Of a DNA stretch of 40,973 nucleotides, positions 24,837 through 32,826 are shown piece by piece. Under the pieces are notes generated by a model. The model made no database searches. It saw only the letters and a program-made list of their open reading frames with translations, and was not told the origin of the DNA. Numbering within the stretch: position 1 is the first letter of the stretch; every line of letters starts with the position of its first letter. This DNA is from Deltaproteobacteria bacterium (GTDB lineage Bacteria > Myxococcota_A > Polyangia > JAAYKL01): contig JAUVAN010000004.1 in assembly GCA_030591725.1 (NCBI GenBank), positions 1 through 40,973 of the forward strand, read 5' to 3'. Both the position numbers and the translations under genes were made by a program.

Positions 24837-25400
24837 CTAATTCTTCTTCCCCTCCATCGACCGAACCATCTCCGTTTGCGGGAAGCCTTCCGGATACCAC
24901 TTCCAGTTCAGCGGCCCGGAGTACACGGGATTCTCTGCGGCCGCCGTTTCGACCACCTTCTTCAAGGCAACGTAGATCTCCTGGAAGGCGTCCCCCTTTT
25001 TGACGTCGCCCATCCAGCGGTAAGCCACGTTGGCTTTCTTACCGTCATCCAGGTAAATCCTCGGGCGTGCCTCGTCCGGGATTCCTGGTCTCGACGACGA
25101 TTCGATCGCCGCGAAATCCCAACGCCCCAGCATCGACCGCAACGCGCCGACCTCCGTCGGCGACATAGCAATTCGATATCTCTTCTCCTGGAGCCCTGGA
25201 TTCGCCTTGTCACCGGACTGGTCGACTACCCGACACATCCCGGTGCCGCTCGAAGACAGCCACAAGTCCCGGCCGCCCCATAGCCCCTGCACGTCCAGCA
25301 GAATTATCTTCGAGAAGTTCCCCGCGTGGTTCGCCCTCTCTCCATCAGAACCGGAGCAACCGACAACGAGCACCGCCACCAACAATAACAGGTTCTTCAT
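24837..25400 (-). CDS. Predicted lipoprotein of unknown function
   Basis: 187 residues with a short, clear lipoprotein signal MKNLLLLVAVLVVGC (Cys15) and a GGGAGGTG ribosome site. The rest is mostly beta-like and soluble (DLWLSSSGTGMCRVVDQ, RIYLDDGKKANVAYRW), with no catalytic motif I can identify. It would be anchored in the inner or outer membrane facing the periplasm. It stands alone between rpsU and the toxin-antitoxin pair. Confidence 0.8.
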   Translation of the reverse strand: MKNLLLLVAVLVVGCSGSDGERANHAGNFSKIILLDVQGLWGGRDLWLSSSGTGMCRVVDQSGDKANPGLQEKRYRIAMSPTEVGALRSMLGRWDFAAIESSSRPGIPDEARPRIYLDDGKKANVAYRWMGDVKKGDAFQEIYVALKKVVETAAAENPVYSGPLNWKWYPEGFPQTEMVRSMEGKKN

Positions 25401-25440
25401 TTCACACCTCCCGTAAGGGTTCCTCTCGTATTTGGGGTCC

Positions 25441-25860
25441 CTAAAGAAAAGGGTTTCGCACCTCCATGTTGAAATAGTTTTGACCGTTGCTCAGATCTTC
25501 TGAAAGCAATGTCGAGCAATCACAAAAATGCGCCGCTGCGACTATCAGGGAATCCCACCATGACAACTGGTATTTCTTCTGGCACTCACGAGCTTTGCGA
25601 ATGACCTTCTTATCGACGGGCAACGGCTCCCACGCAAACAGCGCCTCAACGTCTTTCCATGCTTCTTTCTCGCTGATACCCGGATTGAGTTTTCTCGTTA
25701 CGGTAACGTAGTATTCGCTACAGACTTGAGCGCTGATTCTCCCTGTTCTATTTTTCCACAGGTGCTCCAGTTCGGCCGCAGCTGCGGCTTGTTTATCGGG
25801 CAAACCGGAATCTCTGGAGTAGACGAGAATATTGGTATCGACAAATGTTTTATCGCTCAT
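25441..25860 (-). CDS. PIN-domain toxin (VapC-like)
   Basis: 139 residues from the ATG at 25860; the track's 25896 start lies inside the antitoxin gene. The PIN fold is shown by FVDTNILVYSRD (first catalytic Asp, D8), a central Glu region and WWDSLIVAAAHFCDCSTLLSEDL, which supplies the later acidic residues. PIN toxins are Mg2+-dependent ribonucleases, often cutting tRNA or rRNA. It overlaps the antitoxin gene by 11 bases, the usual antitoxin-then-toxin order. The patch is more AT-rich than its surroundings, suggesting transfer. Confidence 0.9.
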   Translation of the reverse strand: MSDKTFVDTNILVYSRDSGLPDKQAAAAAELEHLWKNRTGRISAQVCSEYYVTVTRKLNPGISEKEAWKDVEALFAWEPLPVDKKVIRKARECQKKYQLSWWDSLIVAAAHFCDCSTLLSEDLSNGQNYFNMEVRNPFL

Positions 25861-26077
25861 GGATTTCCTGGCGGGATGGATAACCCGATTCATCATGGAT
25901 GGGTTTTGGAGTGCGCTTCAAAAAGGACTTCATCGCCGTTTCGTAATTGCGCTCACTTTCCATTTTTTCCTTGAGGAAACTACTCAGCATTGCCGATACG
26001 CTGGTATCGTGCTCCGCCGCCCAGACTCTTGTCCACCTGCACACTTCGTCAGGCAGTGAGACGGTTACATTTTTCAT
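25850..26077 (-). CDS. Ribbon-helix-helix antitoxin
   Basis: 75 residues starting MKNVTVSLPDEVCRW, a typical RHH/CopG DNA-binding strand and helix, followed by a charged C-terminal tail (MKSFLKRTPKPIHDES) that would wrap around the PIN toxin. The ATG at 26077 is preferred over the track's 26086 because GAGGTG lies at proper spacing and the RHH strand begins there. It should repress its own promoter; a dyad is visible upstream. Gene pairs of this kind are normally called vapBC-like, but RHH with PIN occurs in several subfamilies. Confidence 0.85.
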   Translation of the reverse strand: MKNVTVSLPDEVCRWTRVWAAEHDTSVSAMLSSFLKEKMESERNYETAMKSFLKRTPKPIHDESGYPSRQEIHER

Positions 26078-26119
26078 TGCTGGCACCTCGCGTTCATTTA
26101 GCCCCGCACAGATTTCCCG

Positions 26120-26170
26120 TTACACTTATTTCGTGAAGCACTTTTCTCGTGCTACACTGTTTAAGTGTAA
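26120..26170 (-). promoter_or_regulatory. Probable operator of the toxin-antitoxin operon
   Basis: The stretch contains TTACACTT at its left end and AAGTGTAA at its right end (perfect 8-bp complement), another TACACT at 26153-26158 forming TACACT-5-AGTGTA, and an inner AGCAC-7-GTGCT. It lies 43-93 bases upstream of the antitoxin start. Repeated short TACACT/AGTGTA half-sites are what an RHH autorepressor would bind. Confidence 0.5.
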
Positions 26171-26399
26171 AACTTCCGAGATCGTCTGTCAACGAGTTGG
26201 TTTTCGTTTTCGGACAGTCAGGGGTCAGAGTATGGTTTGATAGGCGGCAGAGAAAATCACGCTGCTGTGGCGCCATAATAAAACTGTCCACTAAAACGGG
26301 GCAACGCCAAATCTCGTTTATTTTCTTGGGAAATGCTATGTTTTTTTCCAAACTATATCCATGGAGAAATGAAAAGCTCCGCAACAAAAAGGTGAGAAA
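26171..26399. other. AT-rich non-coding stretch, possible mobile-element debris
   Basis: No gene is supported here. The short ORFs on either strand have no signal, motif or ribosome site. The sequence includes GTCAGGGGTCAGAGTATGG and AACTGTCCACTAAAACGGGG, which look like the ends or scars of mobile elements rather than promoter sequence, but I cannot name an element. Confidence 0.35.
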
Positions 26400-27968
26400 A
26401 TGTCTTATTCAAGATTGATGGTGCTGCTTTCGGTTCTGCTCACGGCTGTTTGGGTCAACTCGTGCGCCGATGATCCATCAAGCAAAGATGACGCGGGCAC
26501 CGACACGGACACAGATACGGATACCGACACGGACATCGATACGGATACCGATACGGTGGCCTCACCCACATTCGATCCCGTTGCAGGTACTTACACGGCC
26601 GACCAAGAGGTCGTCATCTCGACGACCTCCACGGAGGCGACCATCTACTACACGACCGACGGAAGCGATCCCACGAGCAGTTCGACCGAGTACACGGCAG
26701 TGATCCCGGTCGCCGGGGACGGGACCACGATGACCATCAGGGCCATCGCTGCAATGGATGGCATGCTGGATAGCACTGTTGCCGAGGCTGTCTACGATAT
26801 CGACTATGATGAAGTGGCAACGCCGGCATTCAGTCCGGCCGCAGGGCATGTTGATCTCGGAACCAGCATCACCATCACCACCACGACCAGTGGCGCGACA
26901 ATCTGGTACACGACCGGGGACGGCACTCAGCCGGATCCAACTTGTGGAACGGGGACGTCGGGCACCGATGGAACTGCTACGGCGGATGTGACCATCGATG
27001 TCGACCAGGTCATCAAGGCCATGGGTTGCCAGACAGGGTGGGTCGATTCGGCCGTCGCAGAATCCTCCTACACTGTCTTGAGGATCTATGTCGCCGACAT
27101 GAACAACGACCGGATCGTCCGCATGGATGACATGACTGGCACGGGCTGGACGGCGTTCGGAACGAACGGAAGTGGGACCAACCAGTTCCACGGCCCGTAC
27201 GATGTCGCACTGGATTCTCTGGACAGGATCTACATCCTCGACAGGAACAATAATCGGATCGTCCGCATGGATGATATGAGCGGGACGAACTGGACCGTCC
27301 TGTGCGACAACCCGCCGTCCGGGTGTTCGTCAGGAAGCGGAACCAATCAGTTCAGCTTCCCAGAGAGCCTGGCCATCGACGCGTCGGACAGGATCTTCGT
27401 CGCCGACACTGGTAACCATCGGATCGTTCGCATGGATGACCTGAGCGGGACGAACTGGACCGTGCTGTGCGACAGCCCGCCGTCCGGATGTACTGCGGGG
27501 AGTGGAACCAACCAGTTCGACTGGCCGAGCGCCATCTCCGTGACCACGGGAGGACAGATCTACATCAGCGACACTTACAACCACAGGCTCGTACGCATGG
27601 ACGACATGGATGGGACGAACTGGATCACCTTCGGCACCTATGGCACCGGAACAAACGAGTTCAATTATCCGTATGGCATCTTCGCCAACTCCAGTGGACA
27701 CATCTACGTCGGTGATGGAAACAGCGGGCGTGTCGTGAGCATGGATGACATGAGTGGGACGAACTGGAAATCCTACAGTGGTACTGACCCGCTGGACTAC
27801 ACGACTGACGTCTTCGTCGACTCCTATGGACGGTTGTACATCGTTGATAACGGTGTCGACTTCATCGCCCGCATGGATGACATGATGGGCCTGAACTGGA
27901 TAACCCTGGGTACGCTCGGAAGCGGGATCAATCAGTTCATCGATCCGCGGGGTGTATTTGTGAGGTAG
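26400..27968 (+). CDS. Six-bladed NHL-type beta-propeller lipoprotein
   Basis: 522 residues: lipoprotein signal with Cys22 (AVWVNSC), an Asp/Thr-rich stalk (residues 34-52), then two chitobiase C-terminal-like beta domains. The first is PTFDPVAGTYTADQEV…IYYTTDGSDP (about 55-125); the second starts at PAFSPAAGH (about 143-225). Six NHL-like repeats follow, each containing a version of RIYVADxxNxRIVRMDDMxGTNW and GTNQFxxPxxI. Six repeats predict a closed six-bladed propeller, a binding or surface display module; no catalytic site is seen. AAGGTGAG precedes the ATG. The repeat DNA is similar between blades, so recombination between them is possible. Confidence 0.9.
   Translation: MSYSRLMVLLSVLLTAVWVNSCADDPSSKDDAGTDTDTDTDTDTDIDTDTDTVASPTFDPVAGTYTADQEVVISTTSTEATIYYTTDGSDPTSSSTEYTAVIPVAGDGTTMTIRAIAAMDGMLDSTVAEAVYDIDYDEVATPAFSPAAGHVDLGTSITITTTTSGATIWYTTGDGTQPDPTCGTGTSGTDGTATADVTIDVDQVIKAMGCQTGWVDSAVAESSYTVLRIYVADMNNDRIVRMDDMTGTGWTAFGTNGSGTNQFHGPYDVALDSLDRIYILDRNNNRIVRMDDMSGTNWTVLCDNPPSGCSSGSGTNQFSFPESLAIDASDRIFVADTGNHRIVRMDDLSGTNWTVLCDSPPSGCTAGSGTNQFDWPSAISVTTGGQIYISDTYNHRLVRMDDMDGTNWITFGTYGTGTNEFNYPYGIFANSSGHIYVGDGNSGRVVSMDDMSGTNWKSYSGTDPLDYTTDVFVDSYGRLYIVDNGVDFIARMDDMMGLNWITLGTLGSGINQFIDPRGVFVR
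26499..26555 (+). repeat. Asp-Thr coding tandem repeat
   Basis: 57 bases encoding alternating Asp and Thr (one Ile), the stalk of the propeller lipoprotein. It is similar in design to the Asp-Ser/Asp-Thr tract at 18276-18410, but on the opposite strand and with different codons. Confidence 0.85.
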
Positions 27969-27990
27969 CAACCCCGTCGGATTGTCACCC

Positions 27991-28034
27991 CAAAGTACAA
28001 ATGTCGGGTCCTCTCCCAAGTAGAAATGTCGGGT
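27991..28034. repeat. Two 18-19 bp direct repeats, possible insertion-sequence end relic
   Basis: CAAAGTACAAATGTCGGGT and CAAGTAGAAATGTCGGGT occur 25 bases apart between the convergent propeller and aminotransferase genes. The near-identical pair looks like multiple transposase-binding sites at the end of an insertion sequence, but no transposase remains. They are not symmetrical, so they are not a terminator. Confidence 0.5.
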
Positions 28035-28042
28035 TCAGGCTA

Positions 28043-29227
28043 TTACAACTTCGCGAGGGTTTCGCCGACCCGTATGATGCCGGCTTCGATGGCGTCCATA
28101 GAGGTGGCGTAGGAGAACCTCAAATGCCCCGGCGCGCCGAAGGCCGAACCGGGCACGATGGCCACCTGGGCTTTCTCCAGAAGGAGGGTGGCCAGGTCGA
28201 CGTCAGTGACGTCGCCACCCATGCGTTCGAGCACTGCGGACACGTCCGGAAGAACGTAGAACGCGCCTTTCGGCGTCACGCACTCGACCCCTGGCATGGC
28301 ATCGAGTCCCTGCACCATGACGTCGCGACGGTCCCTGTACTCTCGCAGCCATTCCGGGAGGAAATCCGCCGGAGTGGTGATCGCTGCCAGCGCAGCTGCC
28401 TGGGCCATGGACGCCGGGTTCGACGTGGACTGACCCTGGATCTTGGACATGGCCTTGATAACGTCCGGATCGCCGATTCCCCAGCCGATTCGCCAGCCTG
28501 TCATGGCAAAGGTCTTGGAGACGCCGTCCACGACGAATACTCGCGCGCCACCGTCCGAGGCCACGGACAGGGGCGAGACGTGCCTGGCTCCATCGTAAAT
28601 GAGGTCGCGGTAGATCTCGTCGGTGATGATCCAGAGCCCCATTGACAGCGCCTTCTCGGTGATGGCCTCCGTGGCCTCTCTCGAGTAAAGTGCGCCGGTG
28701 GGATTCGACGGTGTGTTGATAACCACCGCCTTCGTCTTCGGACCGGCGATCTTCTCCAGATCCTGCGGTGTCAGGGTCCAGTTATTTTTTGCCGTGGTCC
28801 GCGAAAAGACGGGCTCGCCACCCGCAAGCAACACCTGATCCGGGTAGGAAACCCAGTATGGTGTAGGAATCACCACCTGGTCGCCGGGATCCAGCACAGC
28901 CTGGAAAAAACCGAAAAGCGCGTGTTTTGCGCCCACTGTGATGATCACCTGTTCCGGCTTGCAACTGACGGAACGAACCTCCTCACTTTGAGCCGCAACA
29001 GCCTGTCTGAGGTCCGGGATTCCCGCCACCGGCGTGTAGCGCGTCATCCCTTTATCGAGGGCCGTTTTTGCGGCCTCCACGATGTGCCCCGGCGTGGCGA
29101 AATCGGGCTCCCCCGCGCTGAACGAAATCACGTCCACGCCACGACTCCTGAGCTCCTGCGCCTTCTGCGTCACCGCCAGGGTCACCGAAGGCCTGATCTT
29201 ATCAAGTCGACTCGATGTCTTTGTCAT
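28043..29227 (-). CDS. Class I PLP aminotransferase, aspartate aminotransferase type
   Basis: 394 residues. Signatures of the AspC-like branch are SAGEPDFATPGHI (37-49), NTPSNPTGALYS (171-182), DEIYRDL (203-209), the PLP lysine in DGVSKTFAMTGWRIGWG (K238), and GHLRFSYAT near the end with the substrate carboxylate Arg. It probably transaminates aspartate with 2-oxoglutarate; related enzymes also act on prephenate, alanine or tyrosine. Oxaloacetate and 2-oxoglutarate link it metabolically to the citrate cluster. It starts 15 bases after the LptF/G-like gene on the same strand. Confidence 0.92.
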   Translation of the reverse strand: MTKTSSRLDKIRPSVTLAVTQKAQELRSRGVDVISFSAGEPDFATPGHIVEAAKTALDKGMTRYTPVAGIPDLRQAVAAQSEEVRSVSCKPEQVIITVGAKHALFGFFQAVLDPGDQVVIPTPYWVSYPDQVLLAGGEPVFSRTTAKNNWTLTPQDLEKIAGPKTKAVVINTPSNPTGALYSREATEAITEKALSMGLWIITDEIYRDLIYDGARHVSPLSVASDGGARVFVVDGVSKTFAMTGWRIGWGIGDPDVIKAMSKIQGQSTSNPASMAQAAALAAITTPADFLPEWLREYRDRRDVMVQGLDAMPGVECVTPKGAFYVLPDVSAVLERMGGDVTDVDLATLLLEKAQVAIVPGSAFGAPGHLRFSYATSMDAIEAGIIRVGETLAKL

Positions 29228-29242
29228 GGCTCATTCTCCTTT

Positions 29243-30337
29243 TTAACGATCCCGTTCATATCTCAATCCAGTCGCGTAAACAATCGAGATGAACACGAGC
29301 ACCGTGGCCGCAGGTACGAGCGCTGCGGCCGGCGCGTCGATGATCCCGGCGTCGAGCAGATTTTCGCCAAGGCGCCCCGCCACGTGATAACCCAGAAAGA
29401 TGGCGGCTGCGACCCCGACGGCCATTCCACGACGTCGCCATTGCCCCCGAAAGGCGAGAAACATGGTCACGAGCGCCATGGCCATGAAGCCAACCGGACC
29501 ACCGATACGGCGCCACAGGGCATAGCTCCAACGAGAGGTCGACACTCCCCCGGGAGGATCGCCCAGCAGTCGCCCGGTAGTAACGGACATTACCCACGGA
29601 AGAAAACCCAGCCTCTCACCCAGCTCGTCGAGCACCGGAACACTCACCTCGAGCACCTCGAACCCGAGCGCTGCGGGTGGAACCCCGAGCCCGTTCTCCA
29701 TAAATGCATGACCGTCGCGAAGCTTCAGTTCGAGGGTCCGATCGCCCTGCTGGAATCTTGCCGTAGCCTCCCTCGCGATGATCTGGATCGCTCTGCCGTC
29801 CCGCCGGGCGTCCTCTACCAGAACCCCTTTGAAGGTTCCGTCATCCACCGCGTCCACGAACATGACGAGGCCCCGTGCGGGTTCCACAAATCGGCCCGGC
29901 TCCACGCTGCTCACCAGCGCCTGTCCTGCAATGTCCATGGCGATTTCCCGCAACGCCCGCTGGGATCTCGGCGCCGCTTCCAGCCAGATCCACGCGCTGG
30001 CGGCGGTCACCAGGATCCCCAGGAGACACGGCCCCACGATCAACCGCGCTCGGCCGATTCCCGCAGAGTCGAGCCCGGTGATCTCCCCTCGAGCCGACAT
30101 CCCCCCTGCCACCGCAAAGACCGAGATCGCAAAAGCGGGCGTCAGCGCCCATCCGATCACCGGACTCACCCGGAGACCCAGCGCGGCGGCCAGCTCCGAA
30201 GCGCCGGCGTGCGCGCCCGCGAAGACCGGCGCGATGCGAAGAAGTTGCGAGGCCAGAAAGACTACCGCTGCGCCGAAGAGCGAGGCGCCCATCCAGGGGA
30301 GCATCTGCCGAACGATGTACAGGCCGAGACGAAACAT
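29243..30337 (-). CDS. LptF/LptG (YjgP/YjgQ) family permease
   Basis: 364 residues with the family layout: N-terminal membrane helices (FRLGLYIVRQMLPWMGASLF…), an extracytoplasmic beta-rich middle (about 115-250, including GRFVEPARGLVMFVDAVDDGTFKGVLVEDAR) and C-terminal helices. LptF and LptG form the membrane part of the ABC exporter that extracts lipopolysaccharide from the inner membrane, so this supports an outer membrane. Whether it is F or G cannot be decided by eye, and the second partner is not adjacent. It is co-directional with the aminotransferase downstream and divergent from the HEAT-argF operon. Confidence 0.85.
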   Translation of the reverse strand: MFRLGLYIVRQMLPWMGASLFGAAVVFLASQLLRIAPVFAGAHAGASELAAALGLRVSPVIGWALTPAFAISVFAVAGGMSARGEITGLDSAGIGRARLIVGPCLLGILVTAASAWIWLEAAPRSQRALREIAMDIAGQALVSSVEPGRFVEPARGLVMFVDAVDDGTFKGVLVEDARRDGRAIQIIAREATARFQQGDRTLELKLRDGHAFMENGLGVPPAALGFEVLEVSVPVLDELGERLGFLPWVMSVTTGRLLGDPPGGVSTSRWSYALWRRIGGPVGFMAMALVTMFLAFRGQWRRRGMAVGVAAAIFLGYHVAGRLGENLLDAGIIDAPAAALVPAATVLVFISIVYATGLRYERDR

Positions 30338-30392
30338 GGCTCAGGGTAACTCAGAATCGATGCCCGGATCGAGTGCGCAGGAATAAAGATAG

Positions 30393-30420
30393 TGGACAGG
30401 GGGCCAGCCTCTGGTATGAA
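30393..30420 (+). promoter_or_regulatory. Candidate sigma-70-type promoter of the HEAT-argF operon
   Basis: TGGACA (30393-30398) and TATGAA (30415-30420) are separated by 16 bases, five and four matches to the -35 and -10 consensus. The start of transcription would fall near 30427. The choice is by eye. Confidence 0.4.
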
Positions 30421-30428
30421 CCGGGTCT

Positions 30429-30444
30429 TCAATGAGTTCATTGA
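30429..30444 (+). promoter_or_regulatory. Perfect 16-bp palindrome at the presumed transcription start
   Basis: TCAATGA-GT-TCATTGA, a perfect 7-bp dyad around two bases, lies just after the candidate promoter and before the AAAGGAG ribosome site of the HEAT-repeat gene. A dimeric repressor bound here would block transcription; arginine-type control is conceivable because argF is downstream, but the match to an ARG box was not established. Confidence 0.45.
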
Positions 30445-30462
30445 TGAAAGGAGATTTTTCTC

Positions 30463-31101
30463 ATGAGCGCCAAGGAAATTATCTTAGAGATTGTCGGGCT
30501 GGATAACAAGATAAGCGACCTGATGGACCGGTTCGAGGATATTCCAATCGGGGAGCGGATCGACGCCCTGTCCGTGATTTGCGACGAGGCCATGAAATCC
30601 ACCGGCCAGGATGACAGGGTTCCCATGTTACTCGTTCGGGCCACGGACATGGTGAGCACCCTCGAGAAGGACGCGGCGTTGATTCTCTCAAGAGGGCTGG
30701 ACCATCCCAACATGGACATCAGACAGCTCTCGGGGGAGGCGCTCCTCGCGTTTAGTGACGGGGTCGTGGCCGAGATTCTCCCGGCCGTGGACAGCGCACT
30801 CGAGGCCGGCGGACACGCTGCGCAGGAGATGCCTTTCATTCTGGCCCTCATGGAAGATCCCGAAGCTTCCGGGCAAATAGCCCGGTTCCTGGATCTGGAA
30901 GACTCGGATGCGGTCGTCGCGGCGATCGAGGCCCTCGCCGAACTTGGCGATCCGGACACCATCCCCGCGCTGACCAGGCTGGCAGATGACAAGCGACCCG
31001 TCACGATCGATGGGGAGGACGATGAAGACCTGCTCGATTGGACCGTGGGCAAGCTCGCGCGAGAAGCAGTTGAGATGATCGGGGTAGAAGAAGAGGAGTA
31101 A
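30463..31101 (+). CDS. Acidic HEAT-repeat protein
   Basis: 212 residues, strongly acidic, no signal peptide, with AAAGGAG before the ATG. It consists of paired helices of the HEAT/PBS-lyase kind; the clearest unit is SDAVVAAIEALAELGDPDTIPALTRLADD (about 147-175). HEAT repeats usually scaffold protein-protein contacts. It ends in an acidic tail (VEEEE) and is followed after 5 bases by argF, so it is the first gene of the argF-crotonase operon. Why a scaffold protein leads an arginine gene is unclear. No enzyme motif is present. Confidence 0.85.
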   Translation: MSAKEIILEIVGLDNKISDLMDRFEDIPIGERIDALSVICDEAMKSTGQDDRVPMLLVRATDMVSTLEKDAALILSRGLDHPNMDIRQLSGEALLAFSDGVVAEILPAVDSALEAGGHAAQEMPFILALMEDPEASGQIARFLDLEDSDAVVAAIEALAELGDPDTIPALTRLADDKRPVTIDGEDDEDLLDWTVGKLAREAVEMIGVEEEE

Positions 31102-31106
31102 GAGTC

Positions 31107-32021
31107 ATGAAGCGTGATTTTCTTTCCGTCACCGATTTCACGAGCGAAGAGATACGGGAAAACCTCAACCTGGCGATAGAGGTCAAGGCAAAGACCGCTC
31201 GCAACGAGTGCCCGAACGTGCTCAATGGCGGCGTGGGCGCCCTGATCTTTCACAAGGCATCGCTCCGAACCCGCTGTTCCTTCGAGGTGGGCTTTCGGCA
31301 GCTCGGCGGGCACACGGTCTACATCACCGACAAGGAGATCGAGCTGGGCAAGCGCGAGTCAGTGCACGATGTCGCAAAGGTCATGTCGCGTTACTTCTCG
31401 GTGATCTGCCTCCGCACGTTCTCCCACAACGATGTTGTGGAGCTGGCGAAACACTCGGATGTTCCGGTGGTGAACATGCTCACCGACCTGCTCCATCCGT
31501 GTCAGCTCATGGGGGACATGCAGACCATACTGGAGCACAAGGGAACCATCGATAACCTCAAGGTCGCCTATCTGGGCGACGGCAACAATCTGACCAACTC
31601 GTGGATGCGCATGGCCCAGCGCGTCCCCATGGATCTGCACATCGGAACTTCTCCACAGACCCTCCCCGACGCGAAGATCCTCGAGGAAACGAAAAAGATC
31701 GGGCTGTCTCAGGTAACGGTACACAACGAGGCGATCTCGGCGGTGAAGGACGCGGACGTTATCTACACGGACGTGTGGGCGTCCATGGGCGAGAAGGACA
31801 AGGCCGCCCTGCGCGGCGAGCAGCTGGCCGGTTTCCAGATCAACCCGGATCTCGTCGCTCATGCCAGGAAGGACGCCATCGTGATGCACTGTCTGCCTGC
31901 GGAGATCGGGCGAGAGATCACATCCGAGGTGATGTACAGCCCGCAGTCTGTGGTCTTCGACCAGGCGGAGAATCGCCTCCACGCACAGAAGGCCGTTCTC
32001 ATCAAAATCCTGGAGAGTTGA
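31107..32021 (+). CDS. argF: Ornithine carbamoyltransferase
   Basis: 304 residues, normal for the family. The carbamoyl-phosphate loop is ASLRTRCSFE (about 51-60), where the usual STRTR has Leu for the first Thr. Other signatures are LTDLLHPCQLMGD (carbamoyl-phosphate/His-Pro-Cys-Gln), VWASMGEKDK (the ornithine SMG loop), VMHCLPAE and SVVFDQAENRLHAQKA. It makes citrulline from ornithine and carbamoyl phosphate in arginine synthesis. SLRTR also occurs in succinylornithine-type transcarbamylases, but the HPCQ and SMG loops favour ornithine. It lies between the HEAT protein and the crotonase gene, with 5- and 16-base gaps. Confidence 0.9.
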   Translation: MKRDFLSVTDFTSEEIRENLNLAIEVKAKTARNECPNVLNGGVGALIFHKASLRTRCSFEVGFRQLGGHTVYITDKEIELGKRESVHDVAKVMSRYFSVICLRTFSHNDVVELAKHSDVPVVNMLTDLLHPCQLMGDMQTILEHKGTIDNLKVAYLGDGNNLTNSWMRMAQRVPMDLHIGTSPQTLPDAKILEETKKIGLSQVTVHNEAISAVKDADVIYTDVWASMGEKDKAALRGEQLAGFQINPDLVAHARKDAIVMHCLPAEIGREITSEVMYSPQSVVFDQAENRLHAQKAVLIKILES

Positions 32022-32037
32022 TCCAGAGGGGGGTCAC

Positions 32038-32826
32038 ATGAACTTTTCGACACTCTTGTTCAATGTCAAAGGCGGCGTCGCGGAGATCACCATCAATCGT
32101 CCGGACGCAAACAACTCCCTGGACCTTGCTTGCGCGAAAGATCTCATGGACGCGGCCATACGATGCGACACGGCTCCGGAGATACGCGCTGCTATCATCA
32201 CCGGTTCCAAAAACACCTTTTGCCCCGGCGGAGATCTCAAGTCGTTTTACGCTCACGCGGATCAGCTGACTTCACACCTGAAAGAGGTGACCACCTATCT
32301 CCACGCGGCGATCTCCCGATTTGCGCGAGGAGACGCCCCTGTCATCACTGCGGTCAACGGAGTCGCTGCCGGCGCGGGGTTCAGCCTGGCGTGCGTCGGC
32401 GACATCATCATCGCCGGGGAGTCGGCTCGGTTCACCAGTGCGTACACGGGAGTCGGGCTCAGCCCGGACGGGGCGCTTACCTATTTTCTTCCACGGATGG
32501 TAGGCGTCAAGCGAGCCCTGGAGCTCACGTTGACCAACCCGGTGTTGAGCGCGGATAAGGCCATGGAGTGGGGTATCGTCGCCCAGGTGGTAGCCGATGC
32601 CGAGCTTCTTTTCGAGGCGAGGATCCTCGCAAGCAAACTCGCGTCCGGGCCCACCAGGGCCTTCGGGGCAACGAAGCGACTCCTGCACTCGGGCTGCACT
32701 GAAACCCTGGAAACACAGATGGAGCTGGAGAGTCGCGCCCTCGCCTGCGCGGCAGATACAAAAGACGCACAATCGGGAATCGTCGCCTTCATCAATCGTC
32801 ACAAACCCGAGTTCTCAGGCAGTTAA
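32038..32826 (+). CDS. Enoyl-CoA hydratase/isomerase (crotonase) family protein
   Basis: 262 residues. The oxyanion-hole segments are FCPGGDLK (61-68) and NGVAAGAGFSLA (107-118), and the active-site loop is GVGLSPDGALTYFLPRMVG, with Asp144 where PaaG-type isomerases carry Asp. The second catalytic Glu of true enoyl-CoA hydratases is not evident, so an isomerase or other crotonase reaction is more likely than plain hydration. It is the third gene of the operon (16 bases after argF), and its stop overlaps the convergent hydrolase stop by 4 bases. Confidence 0.9.
   Translation: MNFSTLLFNVKGGVAEITINRPDANNSLDLACAKDLMDAAIRCDTAPEIRAAIITGSKNTFCPGGDLKSFYAHADQLTSHLKEVTTYLHAAISRFARGDAPVITAVNGVAAGAGFSLACVGDIIIAGESARFTSAYTGVGLSPDGALTYFLPRMVGVKRALELTLTNPVLSADKAMEWGIVAQVVADAELLFEARILASKLASGPTRAFGATKRLLHSGCTETLETQMELESRALACAADTKDAQSGIVAFINRHKPEFSGS

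Noticed and set aside
26094-26387. 97-residue minus-strand ORF upstream of the antitoxin
   Set aside because: It overlaps the operator region, has no ribosome site or domain, and is likely non-coding debris.
28922-30349. 475-residue plus-strand ORF antisense to the aminotransferase and LptF/G-like gene
   Set aside because: Shadow ORF spanning two real genes; His/Arg/Pro-rich composition typical of reverse reading.
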